DNA of 64,000 nt from assembly GCF_002872075.1 (NCBI RefSeq), contig NZ_PGGU01000002.1, forward strand, positions 1 through 64,000. The letters are read 5' to 3'. Positions within the stretch are counted from its first letter, which is position 1. Every line of letters begins with the position of its first letter. Below the pieces are notes generated by a model. The model searched no databases, had not been told where the DNA came from, and worked only from the letters and a program-made list of their open reading frames with translations. Shown one piece after another: positions 27,683 to 38,571 of this stretch. Both the position numbers and the translations under genes were made by a program. This DNA comes from Microbacterium aurantiacum (GTDB lineage: Bacteria > Actinomycetota > Actinomycetes > Actinomycetales > Microbacteriaceae).

Positions 27683-29334
27683 GCGCTCACCCCCAGCGCG
27701 ACGACCTGATCGGCGATCTCCCGCGCAGTACGGCGATGCGAGACGAGCAGGATCGTGGCACCGGCATCCGCCCGCATCCGCAGTGCACGCCAGAGCCGTG
27801 CTTCCGTGTCGGCGTCCAACGCGCTGGACGGCTCATCGAGCGCCAGCACCCTCCGAGGGTCGGCGGCGTGCCGGTATAAAGCCCGTGCCACCGCCACCCG
27901 CTGTGCCTGCCCTCCGGACAGCCCGCCACCCTGCACGCCGAGTTCCAGCGCGGGATCGAGTTCCGCCGCGCCGGCGTCGTCGAGGGCGACGCGGATGCCG
28001 CCGGCATCCGGTGCGGCAGCGCCGAGCGCGACGTTCTCGGCGATCGTGCCGCGGATGAGCCCCGGTGCCTGCCCGGCCCAGGCCAGCCAGTCGGCCGGCA
28101 CCAGCGTCCGGATGTCCATATCGGCGAACGCCGCCTCACCGTCGAAGTCCACGGCCCCACGGAGGGCGGCGAGCAGACTCGACTTGCCCGAGCCGCTCGG
28201 TCCCTCGATCACCGTGATCGTGCCGGGCCGCGCCGTGAACGTCACCGGTGGCAGGTCACGGATACGCAGGCCGGAGACGACGAGTTCGCCTCCGCCCGTC
28301 CACAACTCCTCAGGATCAGCGCCGATCCCACCCGATCCGGTCGGTATGCGGGCACCCACGCGTCTTTCTGAGGAGTTGTGAACAGGAAGCGCTGCGGCGT
28401 CCAGCACCTCGAAGACGTCCTCGGTGGCGGCCACCCCCTCGGCGGCGGCGTGGAACTGCACCCCGACCTGCCGGATGGGCAGGAACGCCTCCGGGGCGAG
28501 CAGCAGCACGAACAGCCCGACCTCGAGGGTGAGATCGCCCGACAGCAGCCGGAACCCGACCGAGACGGCGATGAGGGCGACGGCCAGCGAGGCCAGAAGC
28601 TCCATCGCGAAGCCGGAGAGGAACGAGAACCGCAGCACCGTCATCGTCTCTCGCCGGTACTCGTCGGCCGTGGCCCGGATCCCTTCGGCGGCCCGCCGCT
28701 CCCTGCCGAACAGCCGCAGCGTCGCGAGCCCCTGCACGGTGTCGGCGAAGCGCACCGCGAGCCGCTGCAGCGTCTGCCACTGCCGCCGCTGCACGGTGCG
28801 GGTCGCCATGCCGATGAGGATCAGGAACAGCGGGATCAGCGGAAGCGTGATCAGCGCCGTCAGACCGCTGGGCCAGTCGTTCCACCACATCACCGCGAGC
28901 AGCACCGGCGTCGCGATGACGGTCAGCACGAGCTGCGGGATGTACCGCGCGAAGTAGGCGTCGAGCGCCTCAAGTCCGTGTCCGGCGGTCACCGCGAGAC
29001 CGGCCTGATTCCGCTGCGCGAGCCAGCCGGGACCCAGCCGGCCGACGGCGCGGATGAGCGCCGCGCGCAGCTGGGCGCCGGTGCGCGCGGCAGCGCGGGT
29101 GCCGACGGCATCCGAGAGGGCGATCAGCGCACCGCGGGATCCCGCTGCGACCAGCAGCCAGAGGAGGGATGCCGAGACGTCACGCCCGGCGAGCGCGCCG
29201 GTGACGGCATCCGTCAGCAGCCATGCGAACGCGACCGTCACGCCGGTCTGCACCACGCCGATCACCGCGGATGCCGCGACGAACCCGCGCGCCGCCGCGG
29301 CGTACCGCAGCAGCCGCGGGTCGATGGGTTTCAT
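27679..29334 (-). CDS. cydD: Thiol reductant ABC exporter subunit CydD
   Basis: 551 residues. Membrane domain about 15-310; ATPase domain with Walker A GPSGSGKSS, signature GLSGGQAQRVAVAR and Walker B VLALDEP. The ATG at 29334 overlaps the cydB stop. The linker between membrane and ATPase domains contains an in-frame palindromic repeat (28301-28380) that encodes a peptide starting HNSSERRVGA and ending ADPEEL. This makes the linker longer than I would expect and is probably tolerated because it is a flexible surface segment. Confidence 0.93.
   Translation of the reverse strand: MKPIDPRLLRYAAAARGFVAASAVIGVVQTGVTVAFAWLLTDAVTGALAGRDVSASLLWLLVAAGSRGALIALSDAVGTRAAARTGAQLRAALIRAVGRLGPGWLAQRNQAGLAVTAGHGLEALDAYFARYIPQLVLTVIATPVLLAVMWWNDWPSGLTALITLPLIPLFLILIGMATRTVQRRQWQTLQRLAVRFADTVQGLATLRLFGRERRAAEGIRATADEYRRETMTVLRFSFLSGFAMELLASLAVALIAVSVGFRLLSGDLTLEVGLFVLLLAPEAFLPIRQVGVQFHAAAEGVAATEDVFEVLDAAALPVHNSSERRVGARIPTGSGGIGADPEELWTGGGELVVSGLRIRDLPPVTFTARPGTITVIEGPSGSGKSSLLAALRGAVDFDGEAAFADMDIRTLVPADWLAWAGQAPGLIRGTIAENVALGAAAPDAGGIRVALDDAGAAELDPALELGVQGGGLSGGQAQRVAVARALYRHAADPRRVLALDEPSSALDADTEARLWRALRMRADAGATILLVSHRRTAREIADQVVALGVSA
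28301..28380 (-). repeat. Palindromic repeat (family 1) inserted in frame inside cydD
   Basis: Perfect 13-bp terminal inverted repeats, CACAACTCCTCAG (28301-28313) and CTGAGGAGTTGTG (28368-28380), enclose a 54-bp centre. The flank extends the match so that TTCTGAGGAGTTGTGAACA is identical (19 bases, as reverse complement) to the left end of the copy at 41836. Reading frame through it is uninterrupted on the minus strand. Confidence 0.75.
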
Positions 29335-30362
29335 GCGTGCGCCGGAGCCGCTTCGATCGAGCGGCGGGTGACGCGCTTGCGGAAGATCCAGTACGTCCAG
29401 GCCTGGTACGCGAGCACGAGGGGCAGGGCGACCAGTGCCGTCCAGCTCATGATCTGCAGCGTGTACGGCGTGCTCGAGGCGTTCGCGATGGTGAGGCTGT
29501 TCACGGCCGGGTCGATCGTCGACGGCATCACGAACGGGAAGAGCGCGGCGAACAGCATCACGACCGCGAGCAGCACCGTGAGGACGCCGACGAAGAACGC
29601 CCGCCCGTCCCGGCCGCGAAGCGACAGCATGACCAGGCTCAGCAGGCTCACCGCGGCCAGAGCGCCCGCCGCGACCACCAGCCACAGCAGCGGCGCCTCG
29701 CGCTGCGCGGCGAGCGCGATCGTCCAGACGACCGTTCCGGCAGCGGCGAGCACGGTGGGGAGCGCGGCACGCGCGATGAGCTTCCGTGCGTCTTCATGGA
29801 CCCGGCCGTCGGTCTTCAGCGCCACGAAGCACACCCCGTGCAGGAAGAACAGCAGCAGCGTCGTCACGCCGACCAGCAGCGCATACGGGTTCAGCAGCCC
29901 GAAGAATCCGCCCACGTAGGTGTGATCGGCATCCAGCGCGACGCCCTGCACGATGTTGCCGAAGGCGACTCCCCACAGGAACGCGGGCACGGCCGAGCCG
30001 ATCACGATCATCCGATCGAAGCGCGCCTTCCACGCGGCATCCTCACGCTGATGCCGGTACTCGAAGGAGACGCCGCGCAGGATCAGGGCGAGCAGGATGA
30101 TCAGCAGCGGCAGGTAGAAGCCGCTGAACAGCGTGGCGTACCACTCGGGGAACGACGCGAACAGGCACGCGCCCGCGACGATGACCCAGGTCTCGTTGAG
30201 GTCCCAGATCGGGCCGATGGTGTTGATGACCTGGCGGCGCGACACGTCGTCCCTGCCGAGGAACGGCAGCGACATGCCGACGCCGAAGTCGAACCCGTCG
30301 AGCACGAAGTACCCGACGAACAGGAAGGCGACGATCCAGAACCAGTGGGTGGCGAGGTCCAT
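29331..30362 (-). CDS. cydB: Cytochrome bd ubiquinol/menaquinol oxidase subunit II
   Basis: 343 residues with about eight to nine membrane helices; FWIVAFLFVGYFVLDGFDFG (8-27) is the CydB signature. The ATG at 30362 follows AGAGGAACCACC, 11 bases after cydA. Pairs with CydA to reduce oxygen at the cytoplasmic membrane under low oxygen or stress. Confidence 0.95.
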   Translation of the reverse strand: MDLATHWFWIVAFLFVGYFVLDGFDFGVGMSLPFLGRDDVSRRQVINTIGPIWDLNETWVIVAGACLFASFPEWYATLFSGFYLPLLIILLALILRGVSFEYRHQREDAAWKARFDRMIVIGSAVPAFLWGVAFGNIVQGVALDADHTYVGGFFGLLNPYALLVGVTTLLLFFLHGVCFVALKTDGRVHEDARKLIARAALPTVLAAAGTVVWTIALAAQREAPLLWLVVAAGALAAVSLLSLVMLSLRGRDGRAFFVGVLTVLLAVVMLFAALFPFVMPSTIDPAVNSLTIANASSTPYTLQIMSWTALVALPLVLAYQAWTYWIFRKRVTRRSIEAAPAHA

Positions 30363-30373
30363 GGTGGTTCCTC

Positions 30374-31789
30374 TCAGTACACGACCGACGGCAGCTGAGC
30401 CGTCTCGTCGTGGGGTTGCTCGGCGGTGTCGGGCCCCTTCTGCGCGGCCCTCACGATGAGGCGGATCTCGACCACGGCGAGCGCGGCGTAGATCGCGGTG
30501 AAGGCGATCAGCGAGATGAGCACCTCGAGGCCGCTCACCCCGGGCGAGACGCCGTCCTGGGTGGTCATCAGTCCGAACACGATCCAGGGCTGACGGCCCA
30601 TCTCGGTGAAGACCCAGCCCATGATGTTCGCGGCGAGCGCGAGCGGGAACGACCAGATCGCGAGCTTCCACATCCAGGGTGCGGGCTGGCGCTTGGCGCT
30701 GCGACGCGTGATCCAGAGGCCGACGACGGCGACGAGCGCGGCCGCCATACCGAGGCCGATCATCCAGCGGAACGCCCAGTACGTGATCCACAGCACGGGA
30801 GCGAACTCGGTGAGTCCGGTGCCGGCGAAGGTCTCGGTGTACTCGGCGTTGAGATCGTTGATGCCGTGCACGCACTCGTCGAAGGAGTGCGTGGACAGCA
30901 GCGACAGCAGGTAGGGAACCCGGATCGAGAACAGCTCGGAGCTGCCGTCCGGCGTTCCGAGTGTGAACAGGCTGAACGACGCGTCGAAACCGCAGACCGT
31001 GTTGAACGTCGCCTCGGCAGCAGCCATCTTCATGGGCTGCGCCGCGTACATCGCGAGTCCCAGCTGATCACCGGTGAGCACGACGCCGGCGGTCGAGATG
31101 ATCATCGCCCACAGCCCGAACTTCAGCGAGATGCGCATGGTGTCGTAGTGCTGCCCTCGGGCGAGGTGCCAGGCCGAGACCGAGATCACGACGCCGGCGG
31201 CGAACATGAACGCGCCGAAGATCGTGTGCGGGAATGCGGCGAGCGCGACCGGGTTCGTGAGGAGGGCGCCGATGTCGACGAGCTCGGCGCGGTTCGTCGT
31301 GGGGTTGTACTCGTAACCGACCGGGTTCTGCATGAAGGCGTTCGCGGCGATGATGAAGTACGCGGAGAGGATGCTGCCGACGGCGACGCACCAGATCGTC
31401 ACCAGGTGCAGTTTCTGCGGCAGCTTGTCCCAGCCGAAGATCCACAGGCCGATGAAGGTCGCCTCGAAGAAGAAGGCCAGGAGGCCCTCGAAGGCCAGCG
31501 GCGCGCCGAAGACGTCGCCGACGAAGCGGGAGTAGTCCGACCAGTTCATGCCGAACTGGAACTCCTGCACGATGCCGGTGACCACGCCCATGGCGAAGTT
31601 GATGAGGAAGATCTTGCCGAAGAAGCGGGTGAGGTGCAGGTACTCGACCTTGCCGGTGCGTACCCAGACGGTCTGGAATATCGCGGCGACCGAGACCATT
31701 CCGATCGTGAGCGGTACGAAGAGGTAGTGATAGACGGTGGTCAGACCGAACTGCCATCGGGAAAGGACCAGCGGGTCAAGCCATTCCAT
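30374..31789 (-). CDS. cydA: Cytochrome bd oxidase subunit I
   Basis: 471 residues. Start at ATG 31789 after AAGGAG. His21 in the SRWQFGLTTVYHYLFVPLT segment corresponds to the E. coli heme b595 ligand His19, and the GWVFTEMGRQPWIVFG segment is the conserved quinol-oxidase motif. Length indicates the short Q-loop form typical of Gram-positive bacteria. First gene of cydABDC; divergent from radA. Confidence 0.95.
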   Translation of the reverse strand: MEWLDPLVLSRWQFGLTTVYHYLFVPLTIGMVSVAAIFQTVWVRTGKVEYLHLTRFFGKIFLINFAMGVVTGIVQEFQFGMNWSDYSRFVGDVFGAPLAFEGLLAFFFEATFIGLWIFGWDKLPQKLHLVTIWCVAVGSILSAYFIIAANAFMQNPVGYEYNPTTNRAELVDIGALLTNPVALAAFPHTIFGAFMFAAGVVISVSAWHLARGQHYDTMRISLKFGLWAMIISTAGVVLTGDQLGLAMYAAQPMKMAAAEATFNTVCGFDASFSLFTLGTPDGSSELFSIRVPYLLSLLSTHSFDECVHGINDLNAEYTETFAGTGLTEFAPVLWITYWAFRWMIGLGMAAALVAVVGLWITRRSAKRQPAPWMWKLAIWSFPLALAANIMGWVFTEMGRQPWIVFGLMTTQDGVSPGVSGLEVLISLIAFTAIYAALAVVEIRLIVRAAQKGPDTAEQPHDETAQLPSVVY

Positions 31790-31904
31790 GCGCGACTCCT
31801 TCTCTCGGCCTCTCGCCTCCATTGTGCCCCGCCCGCGTGGCCGGAACGGGCCGAAAGTCCCCCTGGCCGATAGGCATGTCGGATGCGGCCGATAGCCTGG
31901 CTGC

Positions 31905-33272
31905 ATGGCCACCCGCAAACCCGCTCCCCCCGCCTTCGTCTGCACGGAATGCGGCTGGACGACGGCGAAGTGGGTGGGCCGCTGCGGCGAATGCCAGCAG
32001 TGGGGCACGGTCTCCGAGCAAGCCGCACCGACCGGCATCCTCCGCCGGATGACACCCCTCGCCCCGCATGCGGATCGTGCGGCCAGACCGATCACGCAGA
32101 TCACCACCGAAGACGCCCCGCGGCGCACGAGCGGCGTCGGCGAGTTCGACCGCGTGCTCGGGGGCGGAATCGTCCCCGGTGCGGCGATCCTCCTCAGCGG
32201 CGAGCCCGGTGTCGGCAAGTCGACGCTGCTGCTCGAGGTCGCCGCCCAGTCCGCCCGCGCCGGCCGGCGGGTGCTGTACGCGAGCGCCGAGGAATCTCCC
32301 GCCCAGGTGCGGCTGCGGGCCGAGCGCACGGGCGCCCTCCACGACGAGCTGTATCTCGCGAGCGAGACCGACCTCGCCACGATCCTGGGGCACATCGACG
32401 AGGTGCGGCCTCAGCTCGTGATCGTCGACTCCGTGCAGACGGTGTCCTCCTCCCTGTCCGAGGGCGCCGCCGGCCAGCCCAGCCAGGTCCGCGAGGTGGC
32501 CGCCACGCTCATCCGGGTGGCGAAGGAGCGCAGCCTGCCGATCATCATCGTCGGCCACGTCACGAAAGACGGCCAGGTGGCCGGGCCACGCGTGCTCGAG
32601 CACCTGGTCGACGTCGTCTGCCACTTCGAGGGCGACCGGCAGACGTCGCTGCGCTTCATCCGGGCGCTGAAGAACCGGTTCGGTCCCACCGATGAGGTCG
32701 GATGCTTCGAGATGACGGGCGGAGGCATCGCCGAGGTCCCCGACCCGTCCGGGCTGTTCCTCTCGCAGGGCGCGACCGAGCCGGGCACCTGCGTCGCGAT
32801 CGCCCTGGAGGGCAAGCGGGCGCTGCCGGTGGAGGTGCAGGCGCTCACCATCCCGTCCACCGCACCGAATCCGCGCCGAGTGGTGCACGGTCTCGACGCG
32901 TCGCGGGTGGCGATGGTGCTCGCGATCCTCGAGAAGCGAGCCGGCATCAAGACGAGCATGCTCGACGTCTACGTGTCGACGGTGGGCGGCGTGCGATTCA
33001 CCGAGCCGGCCGCCGATCTCGCGATCGCGGTCGCCGTCGCCGGCTCCGTGCAGCTGAACTCCGTGCCGCGCACGGTCGCCGCGGTCGGCGAACTGAGCCT
33101 GGCCGGAGAGATCCGACCGGTGACACAGGCGGCCCAACGACGGTCCGAAGCGGCCCGGCTGGGCTACGAACAGGTCGTCGACGATCGCTCGAAGACGCTC
33201 CGCGCGGCGCTCGACGACGTGCGGGCGCGCAACACGAGCCGTCGCCCGGATGGCGAGATCCCGCCGTTCTGA
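31905..33272 (+). CDS. radA: DNA repair protein RadA
   Basis: 455 residues. N-terminal zinc finger with Cys13, Cys16, Cys27 and Cys30; RecA-like ATPase with Walker A GEPGVGKS (99-106); KNRFG motif near 254-258; Lon-protease-like C-terminal domain with no need for catalysis. RadA drives branch migration during recombination. TAGCCT (31893-31898) six bases before the ATG indicates a leaderless transcript. Confidence 0.96.
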   Translation: MATRKPAPPAFVCTECGWTTAKWVGRCGECQQWGTVSEQAAPTGILRRMTPLAPHADRAARPITQITTEDAPRRTSGVGEFDRVLGGGIVPGAAILLSGEPGVGKSTLLLEVAAQSARAGRRVLYASAEESPAQVRLRAERTGALHDELYLASETDLATILGHIDEVRPQLVIVDSVQTVSSSLSEGAAGQPSQVREVAATLIRVAKERSLPIIIVGHVTKDGQVAGPRVLEHLVDVVCHFEGDRQTSLRFIRALKNRFGPTDEVGCFEMTGGGIAEVPDPSGLFLSQGATEPGTCVAIALEGKRALPVEVQALTIPSTAPNPRRVVHGLDASRVAMVLAILEKRAGIKTSMLDVYVSTVGGVRFTEPAADLAIAVAVAGSVQLNSVPRTVAAVGELSLAGEIRPVTQAAQRRSEAARLGYEQVVDDRSKTLRAALDDVRARNTSRRPDGEIPPF

Positions 33273-33273
33273 G

Positions 33274-33681
33274 TCAGGCGTCGAGTGCCTTCAGCAGCTC
33301 GTCGGGAGCGGCCTGCATCGGATGGGGTCCGGCGATGTCGAGGAAGACCGTCGTGATCGGATGCGCGGCCAGGAACTTCCGCAGCCAGTCGGCGTCGTAG
33401 ATGCCGACCCCGGGAGGCAGGTTCGCGGGCTTGTTCTTCGCGTCGCTGAACAGCAGCAGAGCGAGGTCGCCGCTCTCCGGATTGCGGTACGTCCAGACCT
33501 CGCCGCTGTCGAGCGGATTGTCCCGAGCACCGGGCTTGATGAGGGGCACGACAGTCGTGCCGTGGCGGAGCGCCAGCGCGACCGCGGCGATGTCCTGCTT
33601 CTCCAGTGCCGCGGCCAGCGCCTCGGATCGGAACTCCTCGGGAGCGGGTCTCTTCGAGGTCTTCGCCTTCTTCGCTGCCAT
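33274..33681 (-). CDS. SseB-like domain protein
   Basis: 135 residues. A lysine-rich start (MAAKKAKTSKRP) precedes a single SseB N-terminal-like domain (about 15-130). This fold is widespread in actinobacteria and its role is unknown. TAGGCT (33693-33688) lies six bases before the ATG, indicating a leaderless transcript. Convergent with radA with a single base between stops and no terminator in between. Confidence 0.75.
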   Translation of the reverse strand: MAAKKAKTSKRPAPEEFRSEALAAALEKQDIAAVALALRHGTTVVPLIKPGARDNPLDSGEVWTYRNPESGDLALLLFSDAKNKPANLPPGVGIYDADWLRKFLAAHPITTVFLDIAGPHPMQAAPDELLKALDA

Positions 33682-33703
33682 GCGTCCAGCCTAAATCGAA
33701 GAT

Positions 33704-33872
33704 GGCCCTCTCGAGTTCTCCAGTGGGGACTGGAGTACTCGAGAGGGCCCGAAACTCTCGCGCGGCAGATGTCGAAGCGCTGGGGACGCTGTAGCCGACG
33801 CCACTGGGGATGGCTTGCGCCGCGAATACCCGAGAGCACCTCCATGGTATCCCAAAGGACGCCCGCTTTGGG
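33704..33872. other. Structured intergenic region with two hairpins
   Basis: The 228-base gap between two minus-strand genes holds a 21-bp near-perfect stem (33704-33724 with 33729-33749, one mismatch, GGGG loop) and a CCCAAAG-N8-CTTTGGG hairpin (33851-33872), with weaker pairing between. The latter may end the 34557-33910 transcript. No gene or known RNA family is recognised. Confidence 0.5.
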
Positions 33873-33909
33873 CCACCACGGACCCTCAGTCGCGTCGATC
33901 AGACGATTC

Positions 33910-34557
33910 TCATTCGAGAATGATCTGCTGCGTCCCCTGGCTCTCGAAGCCGCCGATCGACACGCCGACGTGGTACGAAGCACCGCCGCCGGGTGCCCGG
34001 GGACGGTTCTCCTCCGCGCACGTCTCGACGCTGGATCGGGTGCGGTCCCAGGCGACCGGCTCCTTGCTGGTGACCGTGGTGCCCGCCGCGAGGGTGGCGA
34101 TCATGCTGCTCGGGTTCTCCTGGCAGTCGGTCGAGCGCCACCAGACGTCCGCGCCGCTGGAGACGGTGAACACCTGCATCGTCGATCCGACGTCGAGAGT
34201 GCAGTCGGCCTTGCCGTTGTTGGTCAGCGAGATCGAGAGCTTCGGCAGCACGCCCGCCGGGTAGACCTCGGCATCGGTCACTGCCGCCACGGTGACGTCC
34301 GTCGCCTTGCAGGGCTCGATCCCGGGAGTCTCGTCGGCCGTCGGTTCGGCAACGGGGGTCTCACCGGCGGTCGGTGCAGTCGTCGGCGAGTCGCTCGTCG
34401 TGGAGGACGAGGTGGGGCGCGGCGAAGTCTCGGCACCCGCCCACGGCTGCGCGATGAAGAGCCACACGCCGACCCCGATCGCCGTGAGCAGGACGAGCAG
34501 CCCGACGACCGCCACGAGGCGTCGCCGGCGATAGACGGCTGCAGACGAACGGGGCAT
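33910..34557 (-). CDS. Membrane-anchored exported protein of unknown function
   Basis: 215 residues: short basic N-terminus, one hydrophobic anchor (about 13-35), a Ser/Thr/Pro/Glu-rich linker (about 41-80) and an extracellular beta-rich domain with four cysteines (KATDVTV, NNGKADCTLDVG, STDCQENP, VETCAEEN regions), likely two disulfides. Such linker-plus-Ig-like proteins are common in actinobacteria. TAGCCT (34569-34564), six bases before the ATG, suggests a leaderless message; its TAG is also the stop codon of the upstream acetyltransferase gene. Confidence 0.75.
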   Translation of the reverse strand: MPRSSAAVYRRRRLVAVVGLLVLLTAIGVGVWLFIAQPWAGAETSPRPTSSSTTSDSPTTAPTAGETPVAEPTADETPGIEPCKATDVTVAAVTDAEVYPAGVLPKLSISLTNNGKADCTLDVGSTMQVFTVSSGADVWWRSTDCQENPSSMIATLAAGTTVTSKEPVAWDRTRSSVETCAEENRPRAPGGGASYHVGVSIGGFESQGTQQIILE

Positions 34558-34566
34558 GCGTCCAGG

Positions 34567-35070
34567 CTAGTTCAGCTGTTTGAGCATCCGCGTGTTGCCG
34601 AGCGTGTTCGGCTTCACGTGCGCGAGATCGAGGAACTCCTCGACGCCGGCGTCGCCGCTGCGCAGCAGTTGCGAGTAGACGTCCGGGTCGACGACCTGCT
34701 CCCCGATCGGGGAGAACCCGCGGCGGCTGAAGAACTCGACCTCGAAGGTCAGGCAGAACAGACGCGACAGTCCGAGGGTCACGGCGTTCTCTTCGAGGCG
34801 GTCGACGATGGCGCGCCCGACGCCGTGATGCAGCCAGTCGTCGCGCACGAGCAGCGTGCGCACCTCGCCGAGGTCTTCCCAGATCACGTGCAGTGCACCG
34901 CATCCGATCAGCTCGCCGTCTGCTTCGGCGACCACGAACTCCTGCACGGCGCCGTAGAGGATCGCGAGATCCTTGCCGAGGAGGATGCGCTGCTCGACGA
35001 GCGGCTGAAGCAGGTTCCGGATCGGGACGATGTCCGCGCTCCGCGCCGGCCGTACGATGATCTCGCTCAC
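34567..35070 (-). CDS. GNAT acetyltransferase, N-acetylglutamate synthase-like
   Basis: 167 residues of a single GNAT domain. The sequence runs through VRPARSADIVPIRNLLQPLV, GCGALHVIWEDLGEVRTLLV and the acetyl-CoA loop HHGVGRAIV; this matches the short ArgA-type amino-acid N-acetyltransferases of actinobacteria (mycobacterial Rv2747 group) that make N-acetylglutamate for arginine synthesis. The GTG at 35070 lies six bases after TAGGCT, so the message appears leaderless. No arg genes are nearby. Confidence 0.82.
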   Translation of the reverse strand: MSEIIVRPARSADIVPIRNLLQPLVEQRILLGKDLAILYGAVQEFVVAEADGELIGCGALHVIWEDLGEVRTLLVRDDWLHHGVGRAIVDRLEENAVTLGLSRLFCLTFEVEFFSRRGFSPIGEQVVDPDVYSQLLRSGDAGVEEFLDLAHVKPNTLGNTRMLKQLN

Positions 35071-35138
35071 GACCCCAGCCTAGAACGCCGAGGCTGGGAC
35101 ATCGATGCAGGCAGTGCCCGCTTCGGACGCCCGGAACG

Positions 35139-35174
35139 ACGAAGGGGCGGATGCCGCAGCATCCGCCCCTTCGT
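35139..35174. terminator. Terminator at the 3' end of clpC
   Basis: A perfect 16-bp stem (35139-35154 with 35159-35174) with a CGCA loop lies 10 bases past the clpC stop on the minus strand and upstream of the acetyltransferase promoter. Confidence 0.75.
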
Positions 35175-35184
35175 TCGTGAGGTG

Positions 35185-37713
<2,529 letters not shown>

Positions 37714-37727
37714 GCTGTGACTCCTTA

Positions 37728-37742
37728 TTCGCACGGGGCGAA
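37728..37742. promoter_or_regulatory. Candidate ClgR-type site upstream of clpC
   Basis: TTCGC-N5-GCGAA is a perfect dyad with the CGC-N5-GCG core reported for the clp activator ClgR in corynebacteria and mycobacteria. It lies only 15 bases before the clpC start, which is close for an activator, so the role is uncertain. Confidence 0.35.
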
Positions 37743-37851
37743 GACGCGTGTAGCGCTTGTACATCGAGAGTAACCAGCGGCGGATGCCGGTATGCCCATG
37801 TTCGCCGTCGGCATAGCGCGTTCGCGGTCGTCGAGTCGGCGCCGTCTTGCC

Positions 37852-37883
37852 GGTCATTGAGCGAGTGAAGCGAGACGAAACGC
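37852..37883. repeat. Single copy of an actinobacterial intergenic repeat
   Basis: The segment around ATTGAGCGAGTGAAGCGAGA resembles a short repeat I recognise from intergenic regions of Microbacterium-like genomes. Only one copy is in the window, so the repeat status rests on recollection. Confidence 0.4.
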
Positions 37884-37892
37884 ATTGCCCCC

Positions 37893-37951
37893 TTGACTCG
37901 CATATCGATTGTCGTTACCTTAACGGAAGTCGATAACAACGATATTCGATA
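37893..37951 (+). promoter_or_regulatory. Promoter and inverted operators of the DUF2975-HTH operon
   Basis: TTGACT (37893-37898), 17 bases, TACCTT (37916-37921). Motif TATCGATTGTCGTT starts at 37903 between the boxes; TATCGAATATCGTT (12 of 14 identical) is on the opposite strand at 37951-37938, after the -10. Their low GC and placement suggest autoregulation by the HTH protein encoded at 39177. Ribosome-binding site AAGGAG follows. Confidence 0.6.
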
Positions 37952-37961
37952 AGGAGTGATC

Positions 37962-38570
37962 ATGAAGGTTCAGCAACGGGTACTGAGCACCGGCGACATC
38001 GTCGCGCTCGCCCTGTTCGCCATCATGGGAGTCGGGATCGCCGTGACATCCGTCTGTATGGCTGTCGTGCGGATCGTCGAGCTCACATCAGGCGGACCCG
38101 TGCAGGTGCTCGCCGAGTTCATCGAGGCTCCTGCGCAGGCGACGTCGGGAGAGGAGACGCTCGCTGTCCTGGTGGATCGCGGGGTGGTCACCGTCACCGG
38201 CCTCATGCCGACAGGCGTCGTCTTCGGCATCCTCGGGCAGATCGCGTTCGCTCTCACCATCACCGGCGTGGTCGTCAGTCTGATCGCACTCAGCCGTAGC
38301 CTCCTCCGTGGCGTGGTGTTCAGCCGCACCAACACTGCTCTCGTCATGGGCGGCGGGATCCTCGGCCTGGTCGGCTCGGCGGCGGCCCGGTTCTTCGACA
38401 ACGTGCTCGCGAACACCGCCATCGCTCAGGTCACCGACGACTCCTTCGACACAGCCGTGCTCACGGTGGAGCCCTTCCCCTTCCTGCTCGCCGCCTTCGC
38501 CCTCGCGATCATCGGCACGGTCTTCGTCGTCGGCGACCGCCTGCGGCGAGAAACGGAAGGGCTGGTCTGA
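37962..38570 (+). CDS. DUF2975-like membrane protein, copy 1
   Basis: 202 residues with four hydrophobic segments (about 13-38, 72-105, 120-140, 165-185) and a charged C-terminus ending RRETEGLV. ATG 37962 follows AAGGAG at good spacing. This is the membrane partner often encoded beside small Cro-type regulators (DUF2975/YozG arrangement); its function is unknown, with membrane stress sensing one possibility. Tandem paralogue of the next gene, of identical length. Confidence 0.72.
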   Translation: MKVQQRVLSTGDIVALALFAIMGVGIAVTSVCMAVVRIVELTSGGPVQVLAEFIEAPAQATSGEETLAVLVDRGVVTVTGLMPTGVVFGILGQIAFALTITGVVVSLIALSRSLLRGVVFSRTNTALVMGGGILGLVGSAAARFFDNVLANTAIAQVTDDSFDTAVLTVEPFPFLLAAFALAIIGTVFVVGDRLRRETEGLV

Positions 38571-38571
38571 C

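Noticed and set aside
26021..31789. Prophage or integrated element around the repeat in cydD
   Set aside because: The four cyd genes are intact and overlapping; only the 80-bp palindrome is foreign-looking, with no integrase or attachment site.
33704..33872. Riboswitch or signal-recognition-particle RNA
   Set aside because: I could not match any conserved core of cobalamin, c-di-AMP, M-box, 6C or SRP RNAs to this region.
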